Part shown: piece after piece, positions 49,736 to 61,085 of the stretch
Layout of the letters: each line of letters begins with the position of its first letter
Position numbering within the stretch: the first letter of the stretch is position 1
NCBI RefSeq assembly: GCF_002056295.1
Contig: NZ_CP020100.1
Location: 1-64,000, forward strand
Length of the DNA: 64,000 nucleotides
Source: Halopseudomonas phragmitis
GTDB taxonomy: Bacteria > Pseudomonadota > Gammaproteobacteria > Pseudomonadales > Pseudomonadaceae
Direction of reading: 5' to 3'
Notes under the pieces: model-generated
Told to the model about the DNA's origin: nothing
The model's database searches: none
Seen by the model: only the letters and a program-made list of their open reading frames with translations
Position numbers and translations under genes: made by a program

Positions 49736-49759
49736 AAAAAGGGGGCATAGCCCCCTTTT
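49736..49759 (-). terminator. attenuating terminator between rpsB and tsf
   Basis: GGGGGC (49741-49746) pairs with GCCCCC (49750-49755) around a 3-base loop, flanked by an A run and a T run, so it reads as a terminator on the minus strand with five Ts. It lies between the rpsB stop (49791) and the tsf start (49653). Partial read-through is expected, since tsf has no obvious separate promoter. Confidence 0.85.
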
Positions 49760-49790
49760 CGATACGGCAAGACTACAAGCCGTCAGCTCC

Positions 49791-50534
49791 TCAGCCTTCA
49801 GAGGCCTCGGCAGCCGGAGCTTCTTCTTCGACGAACTCGTCGCCAGCACCAGCATTGCTCTTGCCATGCAGAACGGCGTCAGCCATGGCGGCGGCATACA
49901 GCTTGATGGCGCGAATGGCGTCGTCGTTGCCCGGAATTACGAAATCAACACCCTCAGGGCTGCTGTTGGTATCGACGATGCCGATAACCGGAATACCCAG
50001 CTTGTTGGCTTCGGTAATGGCGATGCGCTCATGCTCAACATCGATAACGAAGATGGCGTCCGGCAGACCGCCCATATCCTTGATACCACCCAGGCTGCGA
50101 TTCAGCTTTTCCAGATCGCGCGAACGCATCAGCGCTTCTTTCTTGGTCAGCTTGGCGAAGGTGCCGTCCTGAGCCTGAGCTTCCAGGTCACGCAGACGCT
50201 TGATCGACTGACGGATGGTCTTGTAGTTGGTGAGCATGCCGCCCAGCCAACGGTGATCAACATAGGGCATGCCGGCGCGGGTAGCTTCTTCAGCGATGAT
50301 CTTGCTGGCGGCGCGCTTGGTGCCGACGAACAGCAGCTTGTTCTTGCCGGAAGCCAGTTTTTCCACGAAGCTGACGGCTTCATGGAACATCGGCATGGTT
50401 TTTTCCAGGTTGATGATGTGAATCTTGTTGCGAGCGCCGAAAATGTACTTGCCCATTTTCGGGTTCCAGTAACGGGTCTGGTGGCCGAAGTGCGCACCGG
50501 CCTTCAGCATGTCACGCATAGAGACTTGGGTCAT
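49791..50534 (-). CDS. rpsB: 30S ribosomal protein S2
   Basis: This 247-residue protein is part of the small ribosomal subunit. Conserved blocks include [65 protein letters not shown] and [23 protein letters not shown]. The C-terminal tail is acidic and alanine-rich, normal for pseudomonads. ATG at 50534 was chosen for homology; the frame's upstream ATGs lie in the leader. It starts the rpsB-tsf operon and is preceded by a leader of about 130-150 bases with hairpins. Confidence 0.97.
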   Translation of the reverse strand: MTQVSMRDMLKAGAHFGHQTRYWNPKMGKYIFGARNKIHIINLEKTMPMFHEAVSFVEKLASGKNKLLFVGTKRAASKIIAEEATRAGMPYVDHRWLGGMLTNYKTIRQSIKRLRDLEAQAQDGTFAKLTKKEALMRSRDLEKLNRSLGGIKDMGGLPDAIFVIDVEHERIAITEANKLGIPVIGIVDTNSSPEGVDFVIPGNDDAIRAIKLYAAAMADAVLHGKSNAGAGDEFVEEEAPAAEASEG

Positions 50535-50679
50535 GATAACTCCATATAGTCGGGTTGGGCCTCCACGCATCCCAGCGTCCAACCCCGAAGGGCACCCAGG
50601 ACACCGTGTCGATACGTGTGCGGTTTCAGTTTTCGCCTGCCGCCAGCATGCTGACTCTATTCAGGCGGGGCGCTTTATA
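50535..50679 (-). promoter_or_regulatory. rpsB leader and promoter region
   Basis: On the minus strand TATAAA (50674-50679 complement) followed by a GC-rich discriminator suggests the -10 of rpsB, giving a leader of about 130 bases. The leader can fold: CGCCTG/CAGGCG (50634-50639 with 50662-50667) encloses an AGCATGCT palindrome. Gammaproteobacterial rpsB leaders are known to bind S2 for feedback control, so this may be the same element. The -35 box is poor. Confidence 0.45.
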
Positions 50680-50822
50680 GCATAGAACCGCACACAAGGA
50701 AAGGCGAAGCTGTCCGTCGGAATACCGACGGGTCGCGGTCGGGCTGCCCAATCTGGTACACTTTCGTGCTTAATCCCCTGATCGATGCGCCTGCGGGCGT
50801 TACTGCACACGAGAGCTCAGCC

Positions 50823-51611
50823 ATGACTGTAACCATCAAGACCCCGGAAGACATTGCCGGCATGCGTATCGCCGGCCGCCTGGCTGCCGAGGTGCTGGAA
50901 ATGATCGGTGAGCACGTCAAGCCCGGGGTCACCACCAACGAACTGGACCGCATTTGCCATGACTATATCGTCAATGTGCAAAAAGCTATCCCAGCCCCAC
51001 TCAACTATGGTGCAGCACCAGGGCGGCCAGGCTTTCCCAAGTCGATCTGCACCTCGCTCAATCACGTGGTCTGTCACGGCATTCCCAACGACAAGCCACT
51101 CAAGAGCGGCGACGTGCTGAACATCGACGTGACCGTCATCAAGGACGGCTACCACGGCGATACCAGCAAGATGTTCTCTGTCGGCGGCGTGCCGGAGTGG
51201 GCCGAGCGCCTGTCGCGGGTCACCCAGGAATGCCTCTATAAAGGCATATCGGTGGTCCGCCCAGGTGCCAGGCTTGGCGATATCGGCGCGATCATCCAGG
51301 AGCACGCCCACGCCAACCACTACAGTGTGGTGCGCGAATATTGTGGCCACGGCATCGGCAAGGTCTTCCACGAAGACCCCCAGGTACTGCATTACGGCCG
51401 CGCCGGTACCGGCCTTGAACTCAAGGAAGGCATGACCTTTACCATCGAACCGATGATCAACCAGGGACGCCCGGAAACCCGCCTGCTCGGTGACGGCTGG
51501 ACCGCCATCACCAAAGACCGCAAGCTGTCGGCCCAATGGGAACACACCATTCTGGTCACCGCCGACGGCTACGAGGTTCTGACCCGTCGCCAGGAAGAGA
51601 CTTTCCAGTAA
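50823..51611 (+). CDS. map: methionine aminopeptidase, type I
   Basis: This 262-residue enzyme removes the initiator methionine from new proteins. The five metal ligands are visible: Asp in [16 protein letters not shown] (two), His in [12 protein letters not shown], Glu in FTIEPMIN and Glu in WEHTILVT. It is divergent from rpsB, an arrangement common in gammaproteobacteria. The ATG at 50823 lacks a strong ribosome site but matches the usual start ([11 protein letters not shown]); an upstream in-frame ATG at 50766 is within the promoter region. Confidence 0.96.
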   Translation: MTVTIKTPEDIAGMRIAGRLAAEVLEMIGEHVKPGVTTNELDRICHDYIVNVQKAIPAPLNYGAAPGRPGFPKSICTSLNHVVCHGIPNDKPLKSGDVLNIDVTVIKDGYHGDTSKMFSVGGVPEWAERLSRVTQECLYKGISVVRPGARLGDIGAIIQEHAHANHYSVVREYCGHGIGKVFHEDPQVLHYGRAGTGLELKEGMTFTIEPMINQGRPETRLLGDGWTAITKDRKLSAQWEHTILVTADGYEVLTRRQEETFQ

Positions 51612-51631
51612 TACCTGCTCAGGGCGTGCCT

Positions 51632-54319
51632 GTGGACAACGAACTTTTCGACCCCGGCCAGTTTCAGGCGGAACTGGCCCTGAAAAGCAGCCCCGTCGCT
51701 GCCTTTAAGAAAGCCATACGTCAGGCTGACAGCGTCCTGCAATCACGCTTTGAAGGCGGGCGCGACATCCACAAACTGATTCACGAGCGCGCCTGGGTCA
51801 CCGACCAGATTCTCCAGCAGGCCTGGCAACGCCTGCCCTGCGCCAACGACCCGGGCATCGCCCTGCTGGCCGTCGGCGGCTATGGTCGCGGCGAACTGCA
51901 TCCGCATTCGGACATTGACCTGCTGATCCTGCTCAAGGATAGCGACGAGCCCTTCCGCGACAGCATTGAGCAGTTTCTGATGCTGCTCTGGGACATCGGC
52001 CTGGAAGTTGGTCAGAGCGTGCGTAACGTGACCGAATGCGCCGAACAGGCCCGGGCCGACATCACCGTGATCACCAACCTGATGGAGTCGCGCACCCTGC
52101 ATGGCGATGAGCAACTGCGCCAGGCGATGATCGCCACCATCAGCGCCGGGCACATGTGGAGTGACGCCGAATTCTTCCGCGCCAAGCGCGCCGAACAACA
52201 GGCCCGCCACGCCAAGTTCAACGACACCGAGTACAACCTCGAACCCAACGTCAAAAGCTCCCCGGGCGGGCTGCGCGATATCCAGACCATCGGCTGGGTA
52301 GCACTGCGTCACTTTGGCACCAACGATCTGCGTGAACTGGTCGAGCGCGGCTTTCTCAACGAAGCCGAGTACACCATTCTAGCATCCGGACGGGCCTTTC
52401 TCTGGCAGGTCCGCTTCGCCTTGCACATTCTCGCCGGACGCGCCGAAGATCGTCTGCTGTTCGACCACCAGCGCACCCTGGCCAGGCAGATGGGCTATGA
52501 AGACAGCGACAGCAAGCTGGCGGTCGAACGCTTCATGCAGAAGTACTTCCGGGTAGTGATGTCACTGTCGGAGCTCAACGACCTGCTGATGCAGCATTTC
52601 GAGGAGATTCTCCTGCGTGATGCCGAGCATGCCGACATTCAACCGCTCAATAGCCGGTTCCAGATCCGCGATCACTACATCGAGGTTACCCAGCCGCAGG
52701 TGTTTCGCCGCACCCCCTCGGCCTTGCTGGAAATTTTCCTGCTGATGGCCCAGAACCCACAGATTCGCGGGGTACGAGCCGACACTATTCGTCTGCTGCG
52801 TGACCACCGGCATCTGATCGACGACGCTTTTCGCGCCGACATCCGCAATACCAGCCTGTTCATCGAATTGTTCCGCTGCAAGGAAGGTATTCACCGCAAC
52901 CTGCGACGGATGAACCGTTACGGCATCCTTGGCCGCTATCTGCCGGAGTTCGGCAAGATCGTCGGCCAGATGCAGCACGACCTGTTCCACATCTATACCG
53001 TCGACGCCCACACCCTGAACCTGATCAAGCACCTGCGCAAGCTCGGACGCCCGGACTATCAGGAAAAATACCCACTGGCCTGGAAGATCTTCTGCCGCCT
53101 GCCCAAGCCCGACCTATTGTACATGGCCGGGCTGTATCACGATATCGCCAAGGGCCGGGGCGGCGACCACTCCGAACTCGGCGCCGTGGACGCCGAAGCC
53201 TTCTGCCAGCGCCACCATCTGCCAGCCTGGGATACCCATCTGGTCAGCTGGCTGGTGGAGAATCATCTGGTGATGTCGACCACCGCCCAGCGCAAGGACA
53301 TTTCCGACCCCCAGGTGATCCACGACTTCGCCGTGCAGATGGGCAACCAGGTACGCCTGGACTACCTCTACGTGCTGACCATCGCCGACATCAACGCCAC
53401 CAACCCGACGCTGTGGAATTCCTGGCGCGCCTCACTACTGCGCCAACTCTACACCGAGACCAAGCGCGCGCTGCGCCGTGGCCTGGACAACCCACCGGAT
53501 CGCGAAGAGCAGATCCATCAGACCCAACAGGCGGCACTCGACATTCTGGTACGCAATGGCATCGACGAAGAGGACGTCCAGGCCCTGTGGACCCAGCTCG
53601 GTGATGACTACTTCCTGCGCCACACCGCCAGCGACGTAGCCTGGCATGCCGAGGCGATCATCCAGCACCCGGCCAGTCTCGGGCCCCTGGTGCTGATCAA
53701 GGAGACCGCCCAGCGCGAATTCGAGGGGGCTACCCAGGTATTCATCTATACCCCGGACCAGAATGACCTGTTCGCCGCCACGGTCGCCGCGATGGACCAG
53801 CTCAACCTGAGCATTCAGGACGCCCGGATCATCACCTCGACCAGCCGCTTCAGCCTCGATACCTATATCGTACTGGACGCCGACGGCGGCTCGATCGGCG
53901 ACAACCCCGAACGCATTCGCCAGATCAAGCAAGGACTGATCGAAGCACTATCCAACCCCGACGACTACCCCGCGATCATCCAGCGCCGGGTACCACGCCA
54001 GCTCAAGCATTTTGCCTTCCCGCCGGAAGTCACCATCTTCAACGACCCGGCTGGCCAGCACACCATTCTCGAGCTCAGCGCTCCAGACCGCCCTGGCCTG
54101 CTGGCACGCATGGGACGGATTTTCCTCGACTTCGACATCAGTGTGCAGAACGCCAAGATCGTCACTCTGGGCGAGCGGGTCGATGATGTCTTTGTACTTA
54201 CCGGCGCCGACAACCAGGCGCTGTCCGACCCGCAACTGTGCCAGCGCCTGCAGCAAACCATCGTCGCCACCCTGAGTGACAGCAACGGCAGCGCCACCCC
54301 GCGCCAGATAACCATTTGA
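51632..54319 (+). CDS. glnD: PII uridylyltransferase / uridylyl-removing enzyme
   Basis: This 895-residue bifunctional enzyme modifies the nitrogen-signalling PII protein according to glutamine level. The nucleotidyltransferase motif is [17 protein letters not shown] near residue 85. The HD uridylyl-removing domain has [14 protein letters not shown] in the middle, and two C-terminal ACT domains (about 700-780 and 810-880) sense glutamine. I chose GTG at 51632, 7 bp after AGGG; GTG at 51626 is closer to the site, and an ATG at 51536 lies inside map. It follows map on the same strand. Confidence 0.94.
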   Translation: MDNELFDPGQFQAELALKSSPVAAFKKAIRQADSVLQSRFEGGRDIHKLIHERAWVTDQILQQAWQRLPCANDPGIALLAVGGYGRGELHPHSDIDLLILLKDSDEPFRDSIEQFLMLLWDIGLEVGQSVRNVTECAEQARADITVITNLMESRTLHGDEQLRQAMIATISAGHMWSDAEFFRAKRAEQQARHAKFNDTEYNLEPNVKSSPGGLRDIQTIGWVALRHFGTNDLRELVERGFLNEAEYTILASGRAFLWQVRFALHILAGRAEDRLLFDHQRTLARQMGYEDSDSKLAVERFMQKYFRVVMSLSELNDLLMQHFEEILLRDAEHADIQPLNSRFQIRDHYIEVTQPQVFRRTPSALLEIFLLMAQNPQIRGVRADTIRLLRDHRHLIDDAFRADIRNTSLFIELFRCKEGIHRNLRRMNRYGILGRYLPEFGKIVGQMQHDLFHIYTVDAHTLNLIKHLRKLGRPDYQEKYPLAWKIFCRLPKPDLLYMAGLYHDIAKGRGGDHSELGAVDAEAFCQRHHLPAWDTHLVSWLVENHLVMSTTAQRKDISDPQVIHDFAVQMGNQVRLDYLYVLTIADINATNPTLWNSWRASLLRQLYTETKRALRRGLDNPPDREEQIHQTQQAALDILVRNGIDEEDVQALWTQLGDDYFLRHTASDVAWHAEAIIQHPASLGPLVLIKETAQREFEGATQVFIYTPDQNDLFAATVAAMDQLNLSIQDARIITSTSRFSLDTYIVLDADGGSIGDNPERIRQIKQGLIEALSNPDDYPAIIQRRVPRQLKHFAFPPEVTIFNDPAGQHTILELSAPDRPGLLARMGRIFLDFDISVQNAKIVTLGERVDDVFVLTGADNQALSDPQLCQRLQQTIVATLSDSNGSATPRQITI

Positions 54320-54330
54320 GGACCCCGCGG

Positions 54331-55533
54331 ATGAATCACGACTTGCAACGCCTGCAGCCCTACCCGTTCGAGAAACTGCGGGCGTTGATTGCCGATATCA
54401 CCCCGAATCCGGCACTGCGGCCGATCTCGCTGTCGATTGGCGAACCCAAGCATCCCTCACCACCCTTTGTACTCGAAGCACTGGCCAACAATCTGGACCA
54501 GGCCGCGGTGTACCCAACTACCGCCGGACTGCCGCAACTGCGTCAAGGTATCGCCGACTGGCTGACCCGACGCTTTCAACTCAAGTCCGACAGCCTCAAC
54601 CCTGCAACCCAGGTGATCCCGGTCAACGGCACACGCGAGGCGCTGTTTTCCTTCACCCAGGCTCTGGTTCAGCGCGACCCGCAAGGTCTGGTGGTCAGCC
54701 CCAACCCGTTCTATCAGATCTACGAAGGCGCAGCCTTTCTCGCCGGGGTCGAGCCGCACTACCTGGCCTGTGACGCCAGCAACGGCTTCATTCCAGACTT
54801 TGATCAGGTGCCGGTACAGATCTGGCAGCGCTGCCAGCTGCTGTTCATTTGCACACCGGGCAACCCGACAGGCGCGGTGATTCCGCTAGCGACTCTACAA
54901 AGACTGATTCAGTTAGCTGATCAGTACGACTTCGTGATCGCCTCGGACGAGTGCTACAGCGAGATCCATGCCCCCGACCGGAGTGGCCCGGTAGGTCTAT
55001 TGCAGGCCTGCGCCGCCATGGGTCGGGACGACTTTGCCCGGTGCGTGGTATTCCACAGTCTGTCCAAACGTTCCAATCTGCCCGGCCTGCGCTCCGGGTT
55101 CGTGGCCGGCGACGCCAGCCTGCTCGGCCCCTACCTGCAATACCGCACCTACCACGGCTGTGCCATGCCGGTGCAGACGCAACTGGCCAGCCTGGCCGCC
55201 TGGCAGGACGAAGCCCACGTCGAGGAAAACCGCCGCCAGTACCAGGCCAAGTTCGATGCCGTACTGGATATCCTTGGCGACGTCATGGACGTGCGGCGTC
55301 CGGACGCCGGTTTCTACCTGTGGCCACGCACCCCGATCGATGACGAAAGCTTCTGCAAGCGCCTGCTGGCCGAACAAAATGTCGCTGTTGTGCCTGGACG
55401 TTACCTCTCACGCGATGTTGACGGGTATAATCCTGGCGCCGGCCGGGTGCGCATGGCCCTGGTTGCGCCGCTGGATGATTGCATCGAGGCGGCCCAGCGC
55501 ATTCGTCAGTTTCTCGGGAGCCTGACCCCATGA
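54331..55533 (+). CDS. dapC: succinyldiaminopimelate transaminase
   Basis: This 400-residue fold-type I PLP enzyme acts in lysine and peptidoglycan precursor synthesis, moving an amino group between glutamate and N-succinyl-2-amino-6-ketopimelate. The PLP-lysine is in HSLSKRSNLPGLRSGF, the N-terminal substrate region is SIGEPKHPSPP, and FICTPGNPTGAVI and SDECYSEIH are typical. The start at 54331 follows GAGG. The genes for the neighbouring steps, dapD and dapE, occur in this window. An ATGA overlap couples it to the next gene. Confidence 0.93.
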   Translation: MNHDLQRLQPYPFEKLRALIADITPNPALRPISLSIGEPKHPSPPFVLEALANNLDQAAVYPTTAGLPQLRQGIADWLTRRFQLKSDSLNPATQVIPVNGTREALFSFTQALVQRDPQGLVVSPNPFYQIYEGAAFLAGVEPHYLACDASNGFIPDFDQVPVQIWQRCQLLFICTPGNPTGAVIPLATLQRLIQLADQYDFVIASDECYSEIHAPDRSGPVGLLQACAAMGRDDFARCVVFHSLSKRSNLPGLRSGFVAGDASLLGPYLQYRTYHGCAMPVQTQLASLAAWQDEAHVEENRRQYQAKFDAVLDILGDVMDVRRPDAGFYLWPRTPIDDESFCKRLLAEQNVAVVPGRYLSRDVDGYNPGAGRVRMALVAPLDDCIEAAQRIRQFLGSLTP

Positions 55534-55874
55534 TCACTCTGTACGGCATCAAGGCCTGCGACACCATGAAAAAAGCCCGCACCTGGCTCGATGAGCACGG
55601 CGTGAACTACCAGTTCCATGATTACAAGAAAGTAGGGATCGACGCCGAACGGCTGCGAGCCTGGTGCGATGAGCACGGCTGGGAGAAAATCCTCAACCGT
55701 CAGGGCACCACTTTCCGCAAACTGGATGATGCGGACAAACAGAACATCGACACCGACAAGGCCGTAGCCCTGATGCAGGCCCACCCTTCGATGATCAAAA
55801 GACCGGTACTGGATACCGGCGACCAGCGGCTGGTCGGCTTCAAACCCGAGTGGTATGCCACCGCCTTCGACTGA
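55530..55874 (+). CDS. ArsC/Spx-family protein (YffB-like)
   Basis: This 114-residue thioredoxin-fold protein belongs to the ArsC-like family. The N-terminal YGIKACDTMKKARTWL carries the conserved Cys near residue 9 and the KVGIDAERLRAW and ILNRQGTTFRKL segments are typical. Its normal substrate is unknown; the YffB branch is not a proven arsenate reductase and the gene lies between two dap genes, as in other pseudomonads. The start overlaps the dapC stop by 4 bp. A longer frame from 55479 lies within dapC and is rejected. Confidence 0.88.
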   Translation: MITLYGIKACDTMKKARTWLDEHGVNYQFHDYKKVGIDAERLRAWCDEHGWEKILNRQGTTFRKLDDADKQNIDTDKAVALMQAHPSMIKRPVLDTGDQRLVGFKPEWYATAFD

Positions 55875-55906
55875 CACTCCATGCACCAGCATCCAAGGAA
55901 TCACCC

Positions 55907-56941
55907 ATGAGCGAATGTTTCAGCCTGGCCTTTGGCATCGGTACCCAGAACAGCGCCGGCGAATGGCTTGAAGTCTACTATCCGCAGCCCCTGCTCAACC
56001 CCGAATCGGCCCTGGTCAAGGCCGTCTCCGAGCAGGTCGGTTACACTGGCGGCAACCAGGCCATCAGCCTGCAACCCAGCCAATGTGGCGCTTTGGGCAA
56101 GGCCATGGCCGCTGCCGGCTACGCAGAAAGCGGCGCCCTGATCGCCCAACTGGAAACCAGCAACCGCCCGCTGGTAGTCACCATCCTGGCCAGCGACGAA
56201 GCGCCCAGCTCCACCCCCGAGGCCTACCTCAAACTGCACCTGCTCTCGCACCGGCTGGTCAAGCCGCACGGGGTAGTGCTGGCCGGCATCTTCCCGCTGC
56301 TGCCGAACGTAGCCTGGACCAATCAGGGCGCTATCGACATCAACGAACTGCCGCAGCGCCAACTGGCCGCCCGTCTTAAGGGTGAAACCCTGAACGTGCA
56401 CAGCGTCGACAAGTTCCCGTGCATGACCGACTACGTGGTCCCGACCGGCGTGCGTATCGCCGACAGCGCCCGCGTACGCCTGGGTGCCTACGTCGGCGAA
56501 GGCACCACCGTGATGCATGAAGGCTTTATCAACTTCAACGCTGGTACCGACGGCACCAGCATGGTCGAAGGTCGCATCTCCGCCGGGGTTTTCGTCGGCA
56601 AGGGCTCGGACCTGGGTGGCGGCTGCTCGACCATGGGCACCCTGTCCGGCGGTGGCAACATCGTCATCTCGGTCGGCGAAGGCTGCCTGATCGGCGCCAA
56701 CGCCGGTATCGGCATCCCGCTGGGCGACCGCTGCACTGTCGAGGCCGGCCTGTATATCACCGCCGGGATCAAGATCGCCCTGCTGGATGACGCCGACAAT
56801 CTGGTCAAGGTAGTTAAGGCCCGTGAGCTGGCCAACCAGAACGACCTGCTGTTCCGCCGCAACTCGCAAACCGGCGCCATTGAGTGCAAGACCAACAAGA
56901 GCGCCATTCAGCTCAACGAGATGCTCCACGCCCACAACTGA
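55907..56941 (+). CDS. dapD: tetrahydrodipicolinate N-succinyltransferase
   Basis: This 344-residue enzyme adds succinyl to tetrahydrodipicolinate in DAP/lysine synthesis. It belongs to the longer Pseudomonas and actinobacterial DapD type (about 340 residues; E. coli about 274), with a hexapeptide-repeat beta-helix in the C-terminal half (VRLGAYVGEGTTVMHEGFINFNAGTDG, GGGCSTMGTLSGGGNIVISVGEGCLIGANAGIGIPLGD). It follows the ArsC-like gene by 32 bp, behind AAGGA, and ends before a strong terminator. DapC, encoded upstream, uses its product. Confidence 0.95.
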   Translation: MSECFSLAFGIGTQNSAGEWLEVYYPQPLLNPESALVKAVSEQVGYTGGNQAISLQPSQCGALGKAMAAAGYAESGALIAQLETSNRPLVVTILASDEAPSSTPEAYLKLHLLSHRLVKPHGVVLAGIFPLLPNVAWTNQGAIDINELPQRQLAARLKGETLNVHSVDKFPCMTDYVVPTGVRIADSARVRLGAYVGEGTTVMHEGFINFNAGTDGTSMVEGRISAGVFVGKGSDLGGGCSTMGTLSGGGNIVISVGEGCLIGANAGIGIPLGDRCTVEAGLYITAGIKIALLDDADNLVKVVKARELANQNDLLFRRNSQTGAIECKTNKSAIQLNEMLHAHN

Positions 56942-56979
56942 GGCGCCGGCTGCACGTTTACAGCTGTGACATACAAAGA

Positions 56980-57006
56980 CCCGCACCTTCCGGTGCGGGC
57001 CTTTTT
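56980..57006 (+). terminator. rho-independent terminator after dapD
   Basis: CCCGCACC (56980-56987) and GGTGCGGG (56992-56999) form an 8 bp perfect stem around TTCC, followed by five Ts at 57002-57006. It lies 39 bp after dapD and 12 bp before the convergent tcdA stop. Confidence 0.93.
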
Positions 57007-57017
57007 GCTGCGTGCTG

Positions 57018-57794
57018 TTAACGTAACAGCCGCTGCACTATCTGCGCCGCCGCAACCATCCCAAACGTCGCGGTCACCATGGTCACCGCACCAAAACCAC
57101 CGGCACAGTCCAGCCGCACGCCCTCACCGACAAAGGATTTCTGCTGGCACACCGTGCCGTCGGGTTTCGGATAGCGCAGCTGCTCGGTGGAATACACGCA
57201 GGGCACGCCAAAACTGCGCTTGCTCTCGGCCCGCGGGAAGTTGTGGTCACGACGCAACAACGAGCGCGCCTTGGCCGCCAGCGGATCGTTGACGGTTTTT
57301 GACAGGTCAGCGACGCTGACTTTGGTCGGATCAATCTGCCCACCAGCGCCGCCGGTGGTGATGATCGGAATCTTGCGCCGCCGGCACCAGGCGATCAGCG
57401 CCACCTTGGAGGCGACACTGTCGATGCAGTCAACTACCCCATCAAGATCATCAGTGATGTAATCGGCCAGTGTCGCCGGGGTCACGAAGTCCATCACCGG
57501 ATGCACCTCGCAGGCCGGATTGATCGCCCGCAGACGCTCAGCCATGACCTCGACCTTGGGTCGACCAATCTGCCCGGCCAGCGCCGGCAACTGGCGGTTG
57601 GTGTTGGTCAGGCACAACTCGTCCAGATCGATCAGCGTGATCCTGCCTATGCCGGTGCGCCCCAGCGCCTCGACCACCCACGAGCCCACCCCGCCAATGC
57701 CGACCACCGCCACATGGCTGGTCTGCAGGCGCGCCAGGGCTTCACGGCCATAAAGTCGGGCTATGCCACCAAAGCGGGGATCATCAACAGTCAT
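57018..57794 (-). CDS. tcdA: tRNA threonylcarbamoyladenosine dehydratase
   Basis: This 258-residue E1-like enzyme uses ATP to convert t6A37 of tRNA to its cyclic form. The nucleotide-binding motif is VVGIGGVGSWVVEALGRTGIGRITLIDLDE, followed by the TNTNRQ and DCIDSVASKVAL blocks with the conserved Asp/Arg residues, and Cys-containing GGAGGQIDPTKV. The C-terminal hydrophobic helix (about 235-255) is typical. I chose ATG at 57794 with GAGG 5 bp before; a GTG two codons upstream is possible. In pseudomonads it commonly follows the dap genes. Confidence 0.94.
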   Translation of the reverse strand: MTVDDPRFGGIARLYGREALARLQTSHVAVVGIGGVGSWVVEALGRTGIGRITLIDLDELCLTNTNRQLPALAGQIGRPKVEVMAERLRAINPACEVHPVMDFVTPATLADYITDDLDGVVDCIDSVASKVALIAWCRRRKIPIITTGGAGGQIDPTKVSVADLSKTVNDPLAAKARSLLRRDHNFPRAESKRSFGVPCVYSTEQLRYPKPDGTVCQQKSFVGEGVRLDCAGGFGAVTMVTATFGMVAAAQIVQRLLR

Positions 57795-58102
57795 GTGCAC
57801 CTCGAAATTCCAGGGCCGGCAGTATACCAGCGCACCACGTACTGATCATTAAACGCACGACCGCTACCAGCCCAAGATTCATCGGCACTGGCCCGGACTG
57901 TCCCGAACTTATCCACAGCACCATCCACAGATCGTGTGCATAACCGCAGGCACGGGACTGTCGCCAGCTCGCCCGGCATGGGACACTAAAATACTGATTA
58001 ATTGCACGCAAACTCAGTAGCCCGGTCAGCGACAATTGGGCCAACACCGAAACTGATTTAATCAGTGTTTCCCTAAAGTTTATCCAGCGAATAATCCAAG
58101 CC
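57795..58102. other. tcdA-rlmF divergent region, no gene
   Basis: The 308 bp gap holds the divergent promoters and repeat copy C (57987-58072). No believable short gene is visible. A partial palindrome CTGATTTAATCAG (58053-58065) lies in the repeat end. Confidence 0.6.
57987..58072. repeat. MITE-like repeat, copy C (hairpin core deleted)
   Basis: This 86 bp copy keeps the outer parts of copy B: TTAATTxCACGCAAxCTCAGTAGCCC on the left and GGTCAGCGACAATTGGG to the right end CAGTGTTTCCCTAA. Its right section matches B in 52 of 53 bases. The 87 bp central hairpin is absent, and the left terminal repeat has three changes. It is a deletion derivative of the element seen at 35809-35981. Confidence 0.8.
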
Positions 58103-59071
58103 ATGTCCAAAGCCTCCACACCGCCTGCGCGCTTTCACCCGCGCAACCGCCATCAGGGACACTACGACCTGCCCCGGCTGGCCCAGACCAGCCCAGATCT
58201 GGGCCGCTGGCTGCGCACCAACCCAAACGGCGAACCGAGCCTTGACTTCGCCGAACCCGAGGCGGTCAAGGCGCTCAACCGCGCCCTACTGACGCACTGG
58301 TACGCGCTGCGCGACTGGGATATCCCCCATGGCTACCTGTGCCCACCGGTACCTGGGCGCGCCGATCTTATCCACTGCCTGGCCGACCTGCTGGGCGAAA
58401 GCCACAACGGCACGATTCCAACCGGCCCTGGCCTGGTCGGTCTGGATATTGGCACCGGTGCCAACCTGATCTACCCATTGATCGGCACGCATGAATACGG
58501 CTGGCGTTTCGTCGGTAGCGACATCGACCCGACGGCGCTCGCCAATGCCCGGCGACTTGTCACCGCCAACGCCTTGCCAACAGCTGTCGAGCTGCGCCAG
58601 CAGTCAGACCCCCAGAATATCCTGCACGGCATCATCGGCGCCGAAGAACAGTTCGACTTCAGCCTCTGTAACCCGCCATTTCACCCCAGCGCCGCCCAGG
58701 CCCGGGACGGCAGCCGGCGCAAATGGCGCAACCTCGGCCAGCCCGGCCGGGCACAGCGCGAGCCGCTGCTCAACTTTGGCGGTCAGGCCAACGAGTTGCA
58801 CTGTCCAGGGGGCGAAGCCGGGTTTCTCGGGCGCCTGACCGAGGAAAGTGCGGCCTTCGCCCAGCAGGTGTTCTGGTTTACCGCGTTGGTGTCCAAAGCT
58901 ACCAGCCTGCCGGCATTACAGGCGCAGCTACAGCAGCTCGGTGCCCGCGACGTCCGGATTGTGCCAATGCACCAGGGCCATAAGCACAGTCGCCTGCTAG
59001 CCTGGACCTTCCTGGACAAGAAACAGCGCCGCCGCTGGCGCCGCGAGCGCTGGCCACAGCCCGGTGAATAA
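58103..59071 (+). CDS. rlmF: 23S rRNA (adenine-1618-N6)-methyltransferase
   Basis: This 322-residue Rossmann-fold enzyme methylates A1618 of 23S rRNA. The start [19 protein letters not shown] motif [16 protein letters not shown] and catalytic motif LCNPPFH (NPPF) are typical of the family (YbiN). The basic C-terminus [13 protein letters not shown] suits RNA binding. Length is usual. It starts 31 bp after repeat copy C on the plus strand. In my memory of the P. aeruginosa layout it does not adjoin tcdA, so the junction may be a rearrangement point. Confidence 0.92.
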   Translation: MSKASTPPARFHPRNRHQGHYDLPRLAQTSPDLGRWLRTNPNGEPSLDFAEPEAVKALNRALLTHWYALRDWDIPHGYLCPPVPGRADLIHCLADLLGESHNGTIPTGPGLVGLDIGTGANLIYPLIGTHEYGWRFVGSDIDPTALANARRLVTANALPTAVELRQQSDPQNILHGIIGAEEQFDFSLCNPPFHPSAAQARDGSRRKWRNLGQPGRAQREPLLNFGGQANELHCPGGEAGFLGRLTEESAAFAQQVFWFTALVSKATSLPALQAQLQQLGARDVRIVPMHQGHKHSRLLAWTFLDKKQRRRWRRERWPQPGE

Positions 59072-60270
<1,199 letters not shown>

Positions 60271-60271
<1 letters not shown>

Positions 60272-61074
60272 TGCTGAATCTGATCTGTCCACTGTGCCAC
60301 ACCGCGCTGACTCAGCAGGAGCGCCAGTGGCGCTGCTCCAACCAGCACAGTTATGACCAAGCGCGTCAGGGTTATCTGAATCTGTTGCTGGTCCAGCACA
60401 AGCGCAGCAAGCAGCCTGGTGACACACCGCAGATGCTGGGCTGCCGCCAGGCCTTTCTCGATGCCGGCCACTATCAGCCGGTCAGCGAGCAGATCAATCA
60501 GAGCCTGGCCGCGCAGACACCGGCCAGTCTACTGGACATGGGCTGTGGTGAAGGCTACTACACGACCCGGTTACAGCAGGCACTGCCAGATACCGCCATA
60601 GCCGGGCTGGACATCAGCAAGGACGCGATCATCAAGGCCTGTCGCCGCAGCAGGTCAGTCCAGTGGCTGGTCGGCTCCAGCGCGCGCCTGCCGGTCGCTG
60701 ATGCCAGCCTGGACGCACTATTGTGCGTGTTCAGCCCCTGGTCTTGGGATGAATGTCTGCGCACACTCAAACCAGGTGGCCGCGCATTGCTGGTCGGCCC
60801 CCAGGCCGAGCATCTACTGAGCCTGCGCGAATCCCTGTACGACCAGATTCACCCGACTCCGGATCTGATCCGCGACTGTCCCTCCGGACTGAAGATCGTC
60901 AGTGACCAGACCCTGCGCTATGCTTTGAACCTGAACCCGGCCGACCTGGCCAATCTGATCGGCATGACCCCTCACGGCTTTCGCAGTCAGCCCGAGCGCC
61001 AGCAGGCGCTGATCGAGGCCGGCATCGAAGGACTGGAGGTGGCCATGCGTCTGGTCATGCTGCAACGCCGCTAA
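60271..61074 (+). CDS. rlmA: 23S rRNA (guanine-745-N1)-methyltransferase
   Basis: This 267-residue enzyme methylates G745 of 23S rRNA. A small N-terminal zinc ribbon (CPLC at residues 6-9, then a Cys at about 22 and His at about 26) recognises RNA, followed by the Rossmann methyltransferase domain with LLDMGCGEGYYTTRLQQ and the FSPWSWDECLRTLKPGG block. In other bacteria the same modification affects antibiotic sensitivity. The ATG shares a base with the dapE stop, so they are coupled. Confidence 0.92.
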
Positions 61075-61085
61075 GAGGACCACAC

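Noticed and set aside
55530..55874. True arsenate reductase
   Set aside because: The protein belongs to the ArsC-like fold but lies among lysine genes with no arsenic operon genes nearby.
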